NCBI GenBank assembly: GCA_029269125.1
Contig: JARHXX010000003.1
Span: 62,001 to 126,000 of the forward strand
DNA length: 64,000 bases
From: Kiritimatiellaeota bacterium B1221
GTDB taxonomy: Bacteria > Verrucomicrobiota > Kiritimatiellia > SS1-B-03-39 > UBA6053
Reading direction: 5' to 3'
Every line of letters begins with the position of its first letter. Within the stretch, counting starts at the first letter, position 1. Shown here piece after piece: positions 8,099 through 17,725 of the stretch. The position numbers and the translations under genes are program-made. The notes beneath the pieces were generated by a model, which saw nothing but the letters and a program-made list of their open reading frames with translations, was not told the DNA's origin and searched no databases.

Positions 8099-9502
8099 AT
8101 GAAATACATACATCGAACTATTTATTTAACTTTGATTAATATCCTGTGGGGATCTTATATTTGGGCCGGATCTCTTGAATCGTCAACGGAGGGGTGGTTG
8201 GCCGTATCTCCTGTAAAGATGCAGAGGGTAACCCATGCGGAAGGGGCACCGGTGGCCGCCGTGACTGAAGGGGAGGCTTGTTTAGAACTGAGGTCGCCCA
8301 CCGGAGGGACCTGGGAAACATTGGTGGTGCAACGGGGTTGGACGGAAAAAATCAAGCAGTTTGAAGTATTGTCGTTTGATCTTTTTGTCCCCCAAAATGC
8401 TTTGCCGGCAGAAGGGTGGGCTAAAATCATTGTGCGGCTCTACGGGGGAAGCGGTGCCGATGTGCAATTTGATCTTCACAAGGAAATCGTATTGGATCTC
8501 AAGCAAAACAAAAGCTATCCGGTGGAGTGGAGTTATGTTACCCATTCAGCGTTTAATCCTGATTGCGATTGGGCGCACCTTGAAATCGTGAAAATCGCCA
8601 GTGATGGGGAGATGTCGCCCATTTACATTGATCATATTGAATTAAAACAGGCTCCTGCGCTTGAAGGAGACGACGCCTTTCTATCTGACGGCAGTTGGAA
8701 ATTAATCTGGGAAGATGATTTTGTGGGGGATAAGGGGGGGGAACCTCCGGCACACTGGGCTTTGGGGGCCCAGTGGAATGACGACGGGACCTGGCGGGAT
8801 GCCACTTTATCAAGGGAAGAAGCTTATTTGGATGGAGAGGGGCATTTGGTGCTGCGCACCCGTTATGTTGACGGAAAGCGCCTCGCGCCATATTTGGTTA
8901 CCTCTGAAGACGGCACCATCCCGGATGAAAAAAGTATCACTTTCGGGCCGGGGGAACATGGCATCTTCATTGAGTGGCGGGTAAATGTTTCTGAATTCAA
9001 AGCACATGCGGCCTGGTTTGCCTTGTGGTTATATTCAATCACCCCTTATAAGGAAGATGCGTCCCTGGGATCTGAAATCGATGTAATGGAATACGTTCCT
9101 TTTCAAAATGAGACCCGGTCTTTAATGGACAAGTTTAATGCGGCCATTCATATTTCTGTCGATGGCAAAGGTTCGGTGGGGCCGGTATCCCGTTATGGTC
9201 ATACAAAGTTTGACTCCAGTCAATGGCATACCTGGGGACTGCACTGGACGCGTGATCTTCAGGTGTTCTATCTGGATGGAAGGCCTTATTGGGAAAATAC
9301 ATTGCATGTTTCACCCACGGAAGACCATGGTTTACGAATGACCATCGAAATTGCCAATGGCGATCCACAGGATGGGGAGCGGAACCTTTGGGGGCACCCG
9401 GTAGGGAAATTCGAAGACAACCCGCCATCCCGTCTGCCTTCTTTCGTATATGTGGATTATGTCCGGGTGTTCAAAAAGATGCCGGCAGCACAAACAAAAT
9501 AA
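8099..9502 (+). CDS. Secreted glycoside hydrolase family 16 protein (laminarinase-like)
   Basis: The start at 8099 gives a clean signal peptide (KYIHRTIYLTLINILWGSYIWA). A TTG at 8060 would add 13 residues, with an SD only 3 bases away. Residues about 25-185 look like a beta-sandwich carbohydrate-binding module. The GH16 domain covers about 200-460, with the catalytic motif EIDVME (E326, D328, E331), where the first Glu is the nucleophile and the last the acid/base. ExDxxE is the beta-bulged form typical of laminarinases and related beta-1,3-glucanases. The exact substrate cannot be read from sequence. The gene is not in a visible polysaccharide-utilisation cluster. Confidence 0.9.
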   Translation: MKYIHRTIYLTLINILWGSYIWAGSLESSTEGWLAVSPVKMQRVTHAEGAPVAAVTEGEACLELRSPTGGTWETLVVQRGWTEKIKQFEVLSFDLFVPQNALPAEGWAKIIVRLYGGSGADVQFDLHKEIVLDLKQNKSYPVEWSYVTHSAFNPDCDWAHLEIVKIASDGEMSPIYIDHIELKQAPALEGDDAFLSDGSWKLIWEDDFVGDKGGEPPAHWALGAQWNDDGTWRDATLSREEAYLDGEGHLVLRTRYVDGKRLAPYLVTSEDGTIPDEKSITFGPGEHGIFIEWRVNVSEFKAHAAWFALWLYSITPYKEDASLGSEIDVMEYVPFQNETRSLMDKFNAAIHISVDGKGSVGPVSRYGHTKFDSSQWHTWGLHWTRDLQVFYLDGRPYWENTLHVSPTEDHGLRMTIEIANGDPQDGERNLWGHPVGKFEDNPPSRLPSFVYVDYVRVFKKMPAAQTK

Positions 9503-9568
9503 TGCCTTCAAAGATGTGAAGCTATAGAAGAAACTCGACTTTCGGACCAAAACGATTATGCAATCCAT

Positions 9569-11908
9569 ATGAAAGTAGTTTTGGCAGAGAAGCCTTCGGT
9601 TGCACGGGATATTGCGGCGGTTCTGGGTGCAGACCGCAAAGAAAAAGGGTTTCTGTCAGGCGGAGATTGGGCGGTGACCTGGGCCCTGGGGCACTTGGTG
9701 GAATTACAGGAGCCACATGAATATCATCCCGAATGGAAGAGCTGGGATTTAAAAACACTGCCTTTGCTCCCGGAGACGTTTGCCCTGCGTCCTCGGGGGG
9801 ATAAAGGTGCACAGGATCAACTGAAAGTGATCTGGAAGCTGTTTAAAGAGGCGGATGCTCTGGTATGTGCGACGGATGCGGGAAGGGAAGGGGAATTGAT
9901 TTTCCGATACATTCAAAAATGGGCCAAAGCAGAGAAGAAACCGGTGGAGCGGCTGTGGTTGCAATCGTTGACATCGGATGCGATTCGTAAAGGCTTCTCG
10001 AACTTGCGTGATGGTAAAGAATATGAAAATTTATACCAGGCTGCACGCTGCCGAAGCGAAGCGGATTGGATTATTGGTTTAAATGCAACCCGATATCACA
10101 CCGCGAAATACGGATCACGTTCTGTGCTGTGGAGCGTGGGTCGGGTGCAGACACCGGTATTGGCTTTGTTGGCTGAACGGGATATTGAAATTGAAAACTT
10201 CAAGCCTGACCCTTATTGGGTGATTGTCACCAATTACCGGGAAACCCGATTTAACCAACCGCGGAAAAAATTTCAAAACCAGGAGGAGGCGGATGCCGTC
10301 CTGAATAAAATTCAGGGCAAAGACTTGGTAGTGAAGTCAGTTGAGCAGAAAGCCAAAAAAACCATTTCTCCACAACTTTACGATCTATCAAGTTTACAAC
10401 AGGACATGAACAGTTGGTTTGGTTTTACCGCGGACCAAACATTAACCATTGCCCAGGAGCTGTACGAAGCGAAAAAACTGACCTATCCCCGGACCGATAG
10501 CCGTCATATAGGAAATGAAGAGGCCGCTGGTTTGCCGGATCTCTTAAGAAGTCTGCCGGATGTATATCAATCCTTTGTGTCTGAACTGAATTTAGATGCG
10601 CTGAAACCGGGAAAACGAATGGTGGATAACAGCAAAGTTACGGACCATCATGCGATTTTACCCACTATGGGGGATCCGGGGCGTCTGCAAGGTCCTCAGG
10701 AGAAAGTCTATGCGGCAGTGGTTCGTCGCTTATTGGCGGCGTTAATGTCGGACTGTATTGAACAAGTGACAACCGTGAAAGCCAAAGTGGAGGATGAAGA
10801 TTTTCAGGCCCGCGGGGCGGTGGTGAGTGATTGGGGCTGGAAAAAGGTTTACCCCCATTTACAGAAAAAGAAAAAGGTGGATCCCCAAGATGAAAATCCC
10901 GATCAGGTGATGCCGGCCATGGAAAAAGGCGAGTCAGGTCCCCATGAACCGCAAATTTTAAGTAAGGCCACGAAACCCCCTAAAAGATTTACCGAGGCTT
11001 CTTTACTGAAACGCATGGAAACGGCGGGTAAACTGGTTGATGATGAAGCTTTGCGTGATGCCATGAAGCAACGGGGATTGGGAACACCGGCCACCCGGGC
11101 GGCCATCATTGAAACTTTGATTGGCCGCCGATATGTGCGACGCCAAAAGAAGCAATTAATCAGTACCGAAGCCGGTCGTCATCTATTGAGTTTGATTCAG
11201 GACCCGAGTTTAACTTCAGCGGAGTTAACTGGTGATTGGGAAGCCAAACTGAAAGATATTGAAACAGGGCAGGGGGACCCGGAGGCGTTTATGCATGGAA
11301 TACGGGAACATGCGAGTCTGATGGTGAAGGCCGATGATCACTCAGTTGCCTCCGGCGGATTTGGGAAATGTCCCCGGTGTGGATCGGCTGTGATTGAAGG
11401 TAAACGGGGATACGGATGCAGCCGTTGGAAAGAAGGGTGCACGTTTGTCCTCTGGAAGGAATTTGAAGGGATTAAAATTGATGGCAGTTTAGCGAGAGAG
11501 CTTTTGGATATGGGACACAGTTTACGGGCCATTCCGGGGAAAGACAAAGATGGAAATCCGGGATTGGTAAAACTTCAATTAGATAAAGAAGGCGCGCTAT
11601 CCATTGTACCGGTCAAAAAAGTAAAAAAAGCGAACGGACAGAAATCTATCGCCATTTGTCCGCTTTGTGGTGGGGATGTTATATCGACGCCCCGGACCTA
11701 TATTTGCAATCAACAAAAATTAGGCTGTCCGCTCATCATCTGGAATAAAATTGCCAAACGGAACATTACCCAGGGAATGGTTAAACAGCTGTGTAGTGAT
11801 CAAAGACTCACGGATCCCATCACCGATTTCACTTCCAAAGCCGGCAAGCCTTTTACAGCCAGGTTACAGCTGGCAGATGATGGCACCGTGAAGATGGTAT
11901 TTAACTGA
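9569..11908 (+). CDS. topB: DNA topoisomerase III
   Basis: The protein has 779 residues. It is a type IA topoisomerase that decatenates and relaxes DNA through a transient 5'-phosphotyrosine. The Toprim domain covers about 1-150, with MKVVLAEKPSVARDIA and the acidic ATDAGREGEL (about 101-110). The catalytic tyrosine is Y306 in LTYPRTDSRHI. The C-terminus carries two four-cysteine DNA-binding fingers (CPRCG...C...C near 608 and CPLCGG...C...C near 695). No upstream SD is obvious. It is not grouped with plasmid or integrative-element genes, so it appears to be the chromosomal enzyme. Confidence 0.95.
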   Translation: MKVVLAEKPSVARDIAAVLGADRKEKGFLSGGDWAVTWALGHLVELQEPHEYHPEWKSWDLKTLPLLPETFALRPRGDKGAQDQLKVIWKLFKEADALVCATDAGREGELIFRYIQKWAKAEKKPVERLWLQSLTSDAIRKGFSNLRDGKEYENLYQAARCRSEADWIIGLNATRYHTAKYGSRSVLWSVGRVQTPVLALLAERDIEIENFKPDPYWVIVTNYRETRFNQPRKKFQNQEEADAVLNKIQGKDLVVKSVEQKAKKTISPQLYDLSSLQQDMNSWFGFTADQTLTIAQELYEAKKLTYPRTDSRHIGNEEAAGLPDLLRSLPDVYQSFVSELNLDALKPGKRMVDNSKVTDHHAILPTMGDPGRLQGPQEKVYAAVVRRLLAALMSDCIEQVTTVKAKVEDEDFQARGAVVSDWGWKKVYPHLQKKKKVDPQDENPDQVMPAMEKGESGPHEPQILSKATKPPKRFTEASLLKRMETAGKLVDDEALRDAMKQRGLGTPATRAAIIETLIGRRYVRRQKKQLISTEAGRHLLSLIQDPSLTSAELTGDWEAKLKDIETGQGDPEAFMHGIREHASLMVKADDHSVASGGFGKCPRCGSAVIEGKRGYGCSRWKEGCTFVLWKEFEGIKIDGSLARELLDMGHSLRAIPGKDKDGNPGLVKLQLDKEGALSIVPVKKVKKANGQKSIAICPLCGGDVISTPRTYICNQQKLGCPLIIWNKIAKRNITQGMVKQLCSDQRLTDPITDFTSKAGKPFTARLQLADDGTVKMVFN

Positions 11909-12330
11909 AAGGTTCAACCGTCTCTACAACTTTTACATGATCGCTGAGGTTTCTGGATTCAAAACGTTTTCATTTTTGAAAGTCATTTCGTGAGTTGAAT
12001 GATCTCAACGCCGCGTTTCCAAGGACCAAAAAATGTCATGTCCAAGTGGAGCTGAAATTTTCATGATGCACATTCCGCTGTCGCCAACTTTTTAAATGAA
12101 AAGTGATTTCAATCCTGCCACTGGGTGGATGTGGGGGGAGAATTTTGTAATGAACTTCTCCAAGAGCCTGATTCACAGCGCGTGTATAAAATAGGCATTC
12201 GCACCTAACTTTCCATGGCCACATTCTACGTCGCATAATATATATTATGTATAATTATAATATCGGTAAAGAGTTTATGTATAAGGATATACGTAAGCTG
12301 TTTATAAGTATTGTGAATTACTTACAAGCC
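11909..12330 (+). other. Intergenic stretch, no gene recognised
   Basis: This is an AT-rich gap after topB. It contains a perfect 16-base palindrome CATAATATATATTATG (12234-12249) inside a very AT-rich run. Short minus-strand open frames (for example 12036-12236) have no SD and no recognisable similarity. I see no RNA gene or terminator. Confidence 0.5.
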
Positions 12331-12332
12331 CT

Positions 12333-12555
12333 CATCAGATCAGGTCGTCGAGATCCACATCTTCCTGTGCGCGACGCGTCCGGATCACATCCCCGGGACA
12401 TTCCCTGTTGACGCGGACTTGGTGGAACCCTTTGGTTTGTGGTGGAACAGACTAATGTCTTCCTGAACACGGTTGCGTAAAGCATCAGGCGTGCGTGCGG
12501 TCATGAGACGTCCGTTCCATGTGCAGGATTTTGGCGCACATCCGTGGCCGGTAAT
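12333..12555 (-). pseudogene. Decayed duplicate of the 3' end of glgA
   Basis: This stretch aligns end to end with the last about 70 codons of the intact glgA (12706-12925), in the same orientation. Shared blocks include GTTCCATGTGCAGGATTTT and GTGGTGGAACAGACT, read on the plus strand. Many substitutions and small indels destroy the frame. It is a non-functional remnant of a tandem partial duplication. Confidence 0.8.
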
Positions 12556-12559
12556 TAAC

Positions 12560-12705
12560 TCAGATATCTCAGGTCACGGCAGAGACCGAGAACCGGGTGC
12601 TCCGCTCAAATCATGGGTCATTCTGTTGAGAGCGACACAGCACAGCCATCCGTTTCCAGGTACACCGGGTTTGTTTGGTCGCACATCTCTGGCCGCGCAA
12701 CCTGC
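12560..12705 (-). pseudogene. Possible second, more degraded glgA-end remnant
   Basis: The segment around 12568-12595 (CACGGCAGAGACCGAGA) matches the glgA terminus (CGCGGTAGAGATCGAGA) apart from transitions. ATCATGGGTCATTC further on matches ATCCTGGGCCATTC. The rest is too diverged to align by eye. It probably represents a third tandem copy lying directly against the live gene. Confidence 0.4.
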
Positions 12706-14175
12706 TCAGATCAGATCGCGGTAGAGATCGAGATATTCTTGTGCGGTGCGGGTCCAGGTCACATCCTGGGCCATTCCCCGCTGACGGACTTGGCGGAACT
12801 GTTGTTTGTGGTGGAACAGACTGATGCCTTCCTGAATGCAGTTGAGTAAAGCTTCAGGTGTGTAGCTGTTCATGAGTAATCCGGTTCCATGTGCAGGATT
12901 TTGACGCACATCGGTGACCGTATCCTTCAGGCCTCCTGTGGGGTTCACCACCGGAATGGTTCCGTAGCGGAGACTGTAGAGTTGGTTTAATCCACAGGGC
13001 TCAAATTCACTGGGCATAAAAAAGAAATCGGCTCCGGCTTCCATACGATGACTTAATTCTGAATCATAGCCCAGAATGCCCTTGAATTTCTCCGGCCAGC
13101 GTTGGTTCCAGTCTTGGATCCATTTATGGTAGATTTCCTGACCGGATCCGAGCAGAATAAATTGAAGTGGCAGGCCCATGAGTTGTTCCATTGCCTGCCC
13201 AATGACTGTGATGCCTTTTTGATCTACCAAACGGCTGATCATGACAAACAACGGGGTTTCTTTTTTATAGGTCAAACCGGCTTCCTCAACCAAAGCCTGT
13301 TTGCAGCGTTCTTTGCCGCTAAGTGATTTGAGCCGGTAATTCGCGGGTAGAGCGGGATCTGTTTCAGGATTCCAGGCTTTTGTGTCCACACCATTGACAA
13401 TGCCAATGACCGGATGTGCCAAATTGGACAGGACGCCTTCGAGTCCGCAGCCGAATTTTTCAGTACGGATTTCCTCCGCGTAGGTAGGACTCACGGTATT
13501 GACCCGGGTCGCACCGGCAATTCCGGCCTTCATCAGGTTCAGCTGTCCGTAATATTCCAGATCGGGATATTGGCTGATGAAATTCCCGGGCAGGTTGGTT
13601 TTATAAAGGTTGGTTGCCGGGTAGAGACCCTGATAGGCCAAATTATGGATGGTGTAGAGAGTTTTCTCATGCCCTCCCCTCCCCGTGCCGTAAATCCCTT
13701 TTTCCAAGAGTAAAGGAATCATCCCTGTCTGCCAATCATTCAGGTGAAGCACCTCATAAGGCTGCCCTAAAGCATCAATCAGGGCCACAACCGCCTTTTG
13801 AAAAAACAGAAATCGGTTGAAGTTATCACTGTACTCCCGGTTCGGAAGCGCGTATAACTCGGTACGATCAAAAAATTCTTCGCAATTCACAAAGTACGTC
13901 AAAGTGCCGTGCAGCTCAGTAAAATAGATCTCAGTCTGAATGGTTTCGCTTCCCATGGGGATTTGAAGTGTATGTGTACTGCGTTGCAGTTCGTAACCTC
14001 CCCGCTTCTGTCCTTCATGGACTTTACGGTAAAGAGGCATGATACGGTCGATTTTCACCCCCATTTGATTCAATTCATTCGGCAAAGCTTCGGCCACATC
14101 AGCAAGTCCCCCCGTGCTGGCAAAGGGTCTGGATTCGCTGCTTACAAAAAGAATGCGTTTGGGGAGTTTTTTCAT
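12706..14175 (-). CDS. glgA: Glycogen (starch) synthase, ADP-glucose type
   Basis: The protein has 489 residues and belongs to family GT5. It extends alpha-1,4-glucan chains from ADP-glucose. The N-terminal domain starts KRILFVSSESRPFASTGGLADVAEALP. The C-terminal GT-B domain holds FMPSEFEPCGLNQLYSLRYG and VNPTGGLKDTV, where the catalytic Glu and the ADP-phosphate contacts lie. The lysine of the usual KxGGL motif is serine here (S20). It works with glgC (21150) although the two are not adjacent. It diverges from rnr with only about 45 bases between starts. Decayed copies of its 3' end lie immediately downstream. Confidence 0.94.
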   Translation of the reverse strand: MKKLPKRILFVSSESRPFASTGGLADVAEALPNELNQMGVKIDRIMPLYRKVHEGQKRGGYELQRSTHTLQIPMGSETIQTEIYFTELHGTLTYFVNCEEFFDRTELYALPNREYSDNFNRFLFFQKAVVALIDALGQPYEVLHLNDWQTGMIPLLLEKGIYGTGRGGHEKTLYTIHNLAYQGLYPATNLYKTNLPGNFISQYPDLEYYGQLNLMKAGIAGATRVNTVSPTYAEEIRTEKFGCGLEGVLSNLAHPVIGIVNGVDTKAWNPETDPALPANYRLKSLSGKERCKQALVEEAGLTYKKETPLFVMISRLVDQKGITVIGQAMEQLMGLPLQFILLGSGQEIYHKWIQDWNQRWPEKFKGILGYDSELSHRMEAGADFFFMPSEFEPCGLNQLYSLRYGTIPVVNPTGGLKDTVTDVRQNPAHGTGLLMNSYTPEALLNCIQEGISLFHHKQQFRQVRQRGMAQDVTWTRTAQEYLDLYRDLI

Positions 14176-14221
14176 GAAATTTTTATAACATAATTTAGAA
14201 CCATAGGAACATTTTTCTCAT

Positions 14222-16399
14222 ATGAACAATCAACAACTCAGACAGAGCATTTTAAAGCTCATTCAACGTCCGAACTATCGGCCCTGCAAAATCCAGGGGA
14301 TCATCGATCAGCTGTCACTGGATGGAAGTCGACGCAAACACGTCCGCAAAATTCTTAAAGAGCTGGCCGATCAAAAACTGATCCGCAAAGATGAAAAAAA
14401 CCGTTTTGCGCCCTTAACGGAAAAGAAACAAAACCACCATTTAGTGAAAGGCATGCTTTCAGTCCACCCGCATGGCTTCGGTTTCCTTGCGGTGGAAGCG
14501 GATGATATGGAGCATGAAGGTGAGATACTGGAGGAACTCTTTATTCCTCCCAGCGCCATGAACACTGCACGTCACGGAGACCGGGTATTGTGCAAGGTCG
14601 TCCCTTCCACCGGTGGTGGAAAACGTGGACGTGAAGATTTATATGAAGGTAAAATTACGGAAGTCATTGAACGCGGTTCGAATATTTGTGTGGGTATATT
14701 AAAACACGCTGGAGGCAATTGGCAGTTGATTCCCGATGATGCCCGTATTCAAGGTCCTGTGCGGGTTACCGGTTTTGATGGCGTCGCGCCCAAGTCCGGG
14801 TTTAAGGGGGTGGTCGCCCTGGAGGATCGCATGGACCCCTCTCAAATGGAGGCGGGTAAGCTGCAGGAAATTCTCGGACAAGCCGGCGATCCGGGGGTAG
14901 ATATTTTATCTATTATGCGCGGACATGATTTGGTGTCCGAATTCCCCCAGCCGGTCATGGATGAAGCCTTGGCCTTCACTCGGGCGGTGAATGCCAAAGA
15001 TATCGAAGAGCGCAGGGATTTGCGCGAAGAAATGATATTTACGATTGACCCTCTGGATGCCCGGGATTTTGATGACGCTTTGAGTATTGAGGAAGTGAAA
15101 GGCAAGCCAGGCTGGTTACGGGTGGGCGTTCATATTGCCGATGTGGCCCATTTTGTTGAGGCCGGTGGTGCGCTGGATAAAGAAGCCCTGATACGCGGAA
15201 CCTCTGCCTATTTGGTGGACCGGGTCGTCCCCATGCTTCCTGAACATCTCACCAATGATTTATGCAGTTTGGTGCCGAATCAGGATCGGTTGGCCCACAC
15301 CGTGTTGTTGGACATCAATACCCATGGTGCGGTTAAAGCTGTGGATTGTTTCCGTTCTGTGATTCACAGCAAGCAGCGTCTAACTTATGAGCAGGCCCAA
15401 GTCTTGATTACCGGCGGGCAAGTGGAAGATGTTCCGGACGAAGTGCGTGAAAAAGTTATTATGCTTGCACGTCTCACCCGCAAGTTACGCAAGGCGCGTA
15501 TCCGGGAAAAAGCACTGGCTTTTGAAATGCCCGAAATTCGCTGCATATTGGACGCAGACGGGAAAGTTACTGGCTTCTCCAAGAAGGTCGGAATGGAGTC
15601 CAATCATTTGGTTGAAGAGTGTATGTTGATGGCCAACCGTGAAGTGGGTGCCCTGATGGCGGCCCGTTTTGGCACGGCAATTTACCGGATTCATGAAGAA
15701 CCGAATGATGAAGATTTTGAAAACATGGATGCCCAACTCCGTCAGTTGGGGATCGAAGGTGTCAGGGTCAGTCGTGAAACGCTGAACGAAATCATCAGTC
15801 GGGAAATGCCCGAACCTTTGCGTCAGGCCGTTACCCTGACCTTATTGAAAAACATGAACCGGGCCATGTACAGTCCGGAACTGGGTGAACATTTCGGTCT
15901 GGCTTTCGAGACTTACAGTCACTTCACCTCTCCCATCCGCCGCTATCCTGATTTGGTGGCGCACCGCCTGTTGTTGGCGATTGAAGAAAACCGGAAGAAA
16001 CCTTTGGATGATAAAAAACTTAGGGATCTTTGCCGTCACTGTAGTGAACGGGAACGGGCCGCAGCCGAAGCCGAAATGGAAACCCATCGGGTGAAAATGT
16101 TTGAGTACTATGCGGACCAATTGGCCAATGGGGAGAAAGGACCGCTGCCCGGCACCGTATCTTCTATTATGTTTAAAGGTGTGTTGGTCGAGTTGGACGA
16201 AAGCGGACAACGGGGATTGGTCCCCTTCCCCGCATTTGAAGATGATTACTACGAAGTCAACGAAACGGGTACCCGGGCCAATGGGAAACGGACCGGACGG
16301 GTGATTCAATTGGGTGATAAAATAGAAGTCTTTCTTCACCGTGTAGATGCTGAAAACCGTCAGCTGGATTTCACTCTTAAGCAAAATGATGAGCGATAA
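14222..16399 (+). CDS. rnr: Ribonuclease R
   Basis: The protein has 725 residues. It is a 3'-5' exoribonuclease for structured RNA, important in mRNA and rRNA quality control. An N-terminal winged helix (about 1-60) is followed by cold-shock OB domains. The RNB catalytic domain contains TIDPLDARDFDDALS (about 279-293), with the metal-binding aspartates, and HFTSPIRRYPDL (about 564-575). A C-terminal S1 domain covers about 640-715. The basic lysine-rich tail of the E. coli enzyme is missing. The stop overlaps the start of the phosphatase gene. Confidence 0.96.
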   Translation: MNNQQLRQSILKLIQRPNYRPCKIQGIIDQLSLDGSRRKHVRKILKELADQKLIRKDEKNRFAPLTEKKQNHHLVKGMLSVHPHGFGFLAVEADDMEHEGEILEELFIPPSAMNTARHGDRVLCKVVPSTGGGKRGREDLYEGKITEVIERGSNICVGILKHAGGNWQLIPDDARIQGPVRVTGFDGVAPKSGFKGVVALEDRMDPSQMEAGKLQEILGQAGDPGVDILSIMRGHDLVSEFPQPVMDEALAFTRAVNAKDIEERRDLREEMIFTIDPLDARDFDDALSIEEVKGKPGWLRVGVHIADVAHFVEAGGALDKEALIRGTSAYLVDRVVPMLPEHLTNDLCSLVPNQDRLAHTVLLDINTHGAVKAVDCFRSVIHSKQRLTYEQAQVLITGGQVEDVPDEVREKVIMLARLTRKLRKARIREKALAFEMPEIRCILDADGKVTGFSKKVGMESNHLVEECMLMANREVGALMAARFGTAIYRIHEEPNDEDFENMDAQLRQLGIEGVRVSRETLNEIISREMPEPLRQAVTLTLLKNMNRAMYSPELGEHFGLAFETYSHFTSPIRRYPDLVAHRLLLAIEENRKKPLDDKKLRDLCRHCSERERAAAEAEMETHRVKMFEYYADQLANGEKGPLPGTVSSIMFKGVLVELDESGQRGLVPFPAFEDDYYEVNETGTRANGKRTGRVIQLGDKIEVFLHRVDAENRQLDFTLKQNDER

Positions 16400-16871
16400 A
16401 ATTCATAAAGTCCTGTTTGTGTGCCTGGGGAATATCTGTCGGTCCCCTTCAGCGGAAGCGGTGTTTAAATCCAAAGTGGACGCCGCGGGTTTGTCGAATG
16501 CGTTTGAAATTGATTCGGCGGGAATTCTGTCCGTGCATGCCGGTGATGCGGCGGATGCCCGAATGCGCAAGCATGCACTGGCCAGAGGATACAAATTGGA
16601 AAGCCGTAGCCGTCCGGTGGTTCCGCAGGACTTTAGGCATTTTGATTATATCATCGGTATGGACCATGCCAATATCAGTGACTTGCTCGACCGCGCTCCG
16701 GATCTTGAAAGCAAAGCCAAGGTCTCTTTATTTTTAGATGTGGCGCCTGAACTTAAACGGAAAGAAGTCCCCGATCCCTATTATGGTGGCGCCGCGGGTT
16801 TTGAGGAAGTGCTGGATTTGTGTGAGGCGGCTTCTGAGAAGTTGCTGGTAAAACTTCAACATGAAAGCTGA
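16386..16871 (+). CDS. Low-molecular-weight protein-tyrosine-phosphatase family protein
   Basis: The catalytic P-loop CLGNICRS (C13, R19 with the 16386 start) and the general-acid Asp in VPDPYYGG (about 131-138) are both intact. The length of about 161 residues fits the family. The start is ATG 16386 or 16389. Both overlap the rnr stop, so translation is likely coupled. The next gene, a fructosamine-kinase homologue, overlaps by 11 bases. In other bacteria this neighbour pair acts in protein deglycation: the phosphatase removes phosphate from phosphorylated ketoamine adducts and the kinase handles the rest. A role on tyrosine-phosphorylated proteins is the alternative. Confidence 0.92.
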   Translation: MMSDKIHKVLFVCLGNICRSPSAEAVFKSKVDAAGLSNAFEIDSAGILSVHAGDAADARMRKHALARGYKLESRSRPVVPQDFRHFDYIIGMDHANISDLLDRAPDLESKAKVSLFLDVAPELKRKEVPDPYYGGAAGFEEVLDLCEAASEKLLVKLQHES

Positions 16872-17712
16872 ATGCCTGATTCGGCTTGAAGAGGAGGGCG
16901 GAAAAAAGATCCGGCGAACGCACAAGCTCTCGGGAGGAGATGCGGCGGAGGCAATGCAAGTGGAGTTCGAAGATGGAACTTTGGCATTTCTGAAAACGGT
17001 TGCTTCCGGAAATCCTTTTGAAATTGAAGTGCTGGGGTTACAAAGATTTAAATGTCCGGATGGTGTGCGGGTTCCCGAAGTATTGGGGGGGACTGATGCG
17101 TATTTGCTATTGGAATGGATCGATTTTGGCATACCCCGTTTAGAGTTTCAAAACCGAATGGGAGAAGCACTTGCTCTTAGTCATCTGCAGTGTCGGGGAG
17201 AAGCATACGGATTTGATGGGGACCATTATATAGGAGTGACGCCACAACAGAATATTCCCTTGATTTCCGTGCAACCCGGATCTTGGGCTGTATTTTGGTG
17301 GAGTCACCGCTTGGAACCCATGTTTCGACGTTTGGGCGATCAGGCTCTTTCACGGAAAGCGCTTCGACTTTCGGATTGTCTCGCAGATTTATTGCCGGAC
17401 CCTGAGGCGGCCCCTTCCCTGTTACATGGGGATTTATGGAGTGGAAATGTGAATGTGGACATTGCCGGTCGACCGGTGATGTTTGATCCCGCACCTTATT
17501 ATGGTCATCCGGAAGCTGATCTGGGGATGACCCGGATGTTTGGGGGATTTGATCAGAATTTCTATGACGCCTACTCTCAAAATGCATTTCTTTTAACAGG
17601 TTGGGAAGAAAGGCTTGAACTATACATGCTATATCATGTATTAAATCATGCCTGCATTTTCAATGGCGGTTATAGAGTGCAGGCGGAGCGCATTATAAAT
17701 AAATATATTTAA
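16861..17712 (+). CDS. Fructosamine/ketosamine 3-kinase family protein
   Basis: The protein has 283 residues and an aminoglycoside-phosphotransferase-like fold. It shows YIGVTPQQN (about 123-131), the catalytic loop LLHGDLWSGN (H189, D191), the metal-binding FDPAPYYGHPEADLGMT, and a C-terminal helical region. The family phosphorylates sugar adducts on protein lysines at the 3-position so that they fall off, repairing glycation. Bacterial members often prefer ribulosamines or erythrulosamines. It overlaps the upstream phosphatase gene by 11 bases, supporting a joint repair role. Confidence 0.93.
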   Translation: MKAECLIRLEEEGGKKIRRTHKLSGGDAAEAMQVEFEDGTLAFLKTVASGNPFEIEVLGLQRFKCPDGVRVPEVLGGTDAYLLLEWIDFGIPRLEFQNRMGEALALSHLQCRGEAYGFDGDHYIGVTPQQNIPLISVQPGSWAVFWWSHRLEPMFRRLGDQALSRKALRLSDCLADLLPDPEAAPSLLHGDLWSGNVNVDIAGRPVMFDPAPYYGHPEADLGMTRMFGGFDQNFYDAYSQNAFLLTGWEERLELYMLYHVLNHACIFNGGYRVQAERIINKYI

Positions 17713-17725
17713 ACTCGGACCCTGT

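Noticed and set aside
12036-12236. Minus-strand open frame after topB
   Set aside because: Short, without an SD, and with no recognisable domain. I could not support a decayed transposase either.
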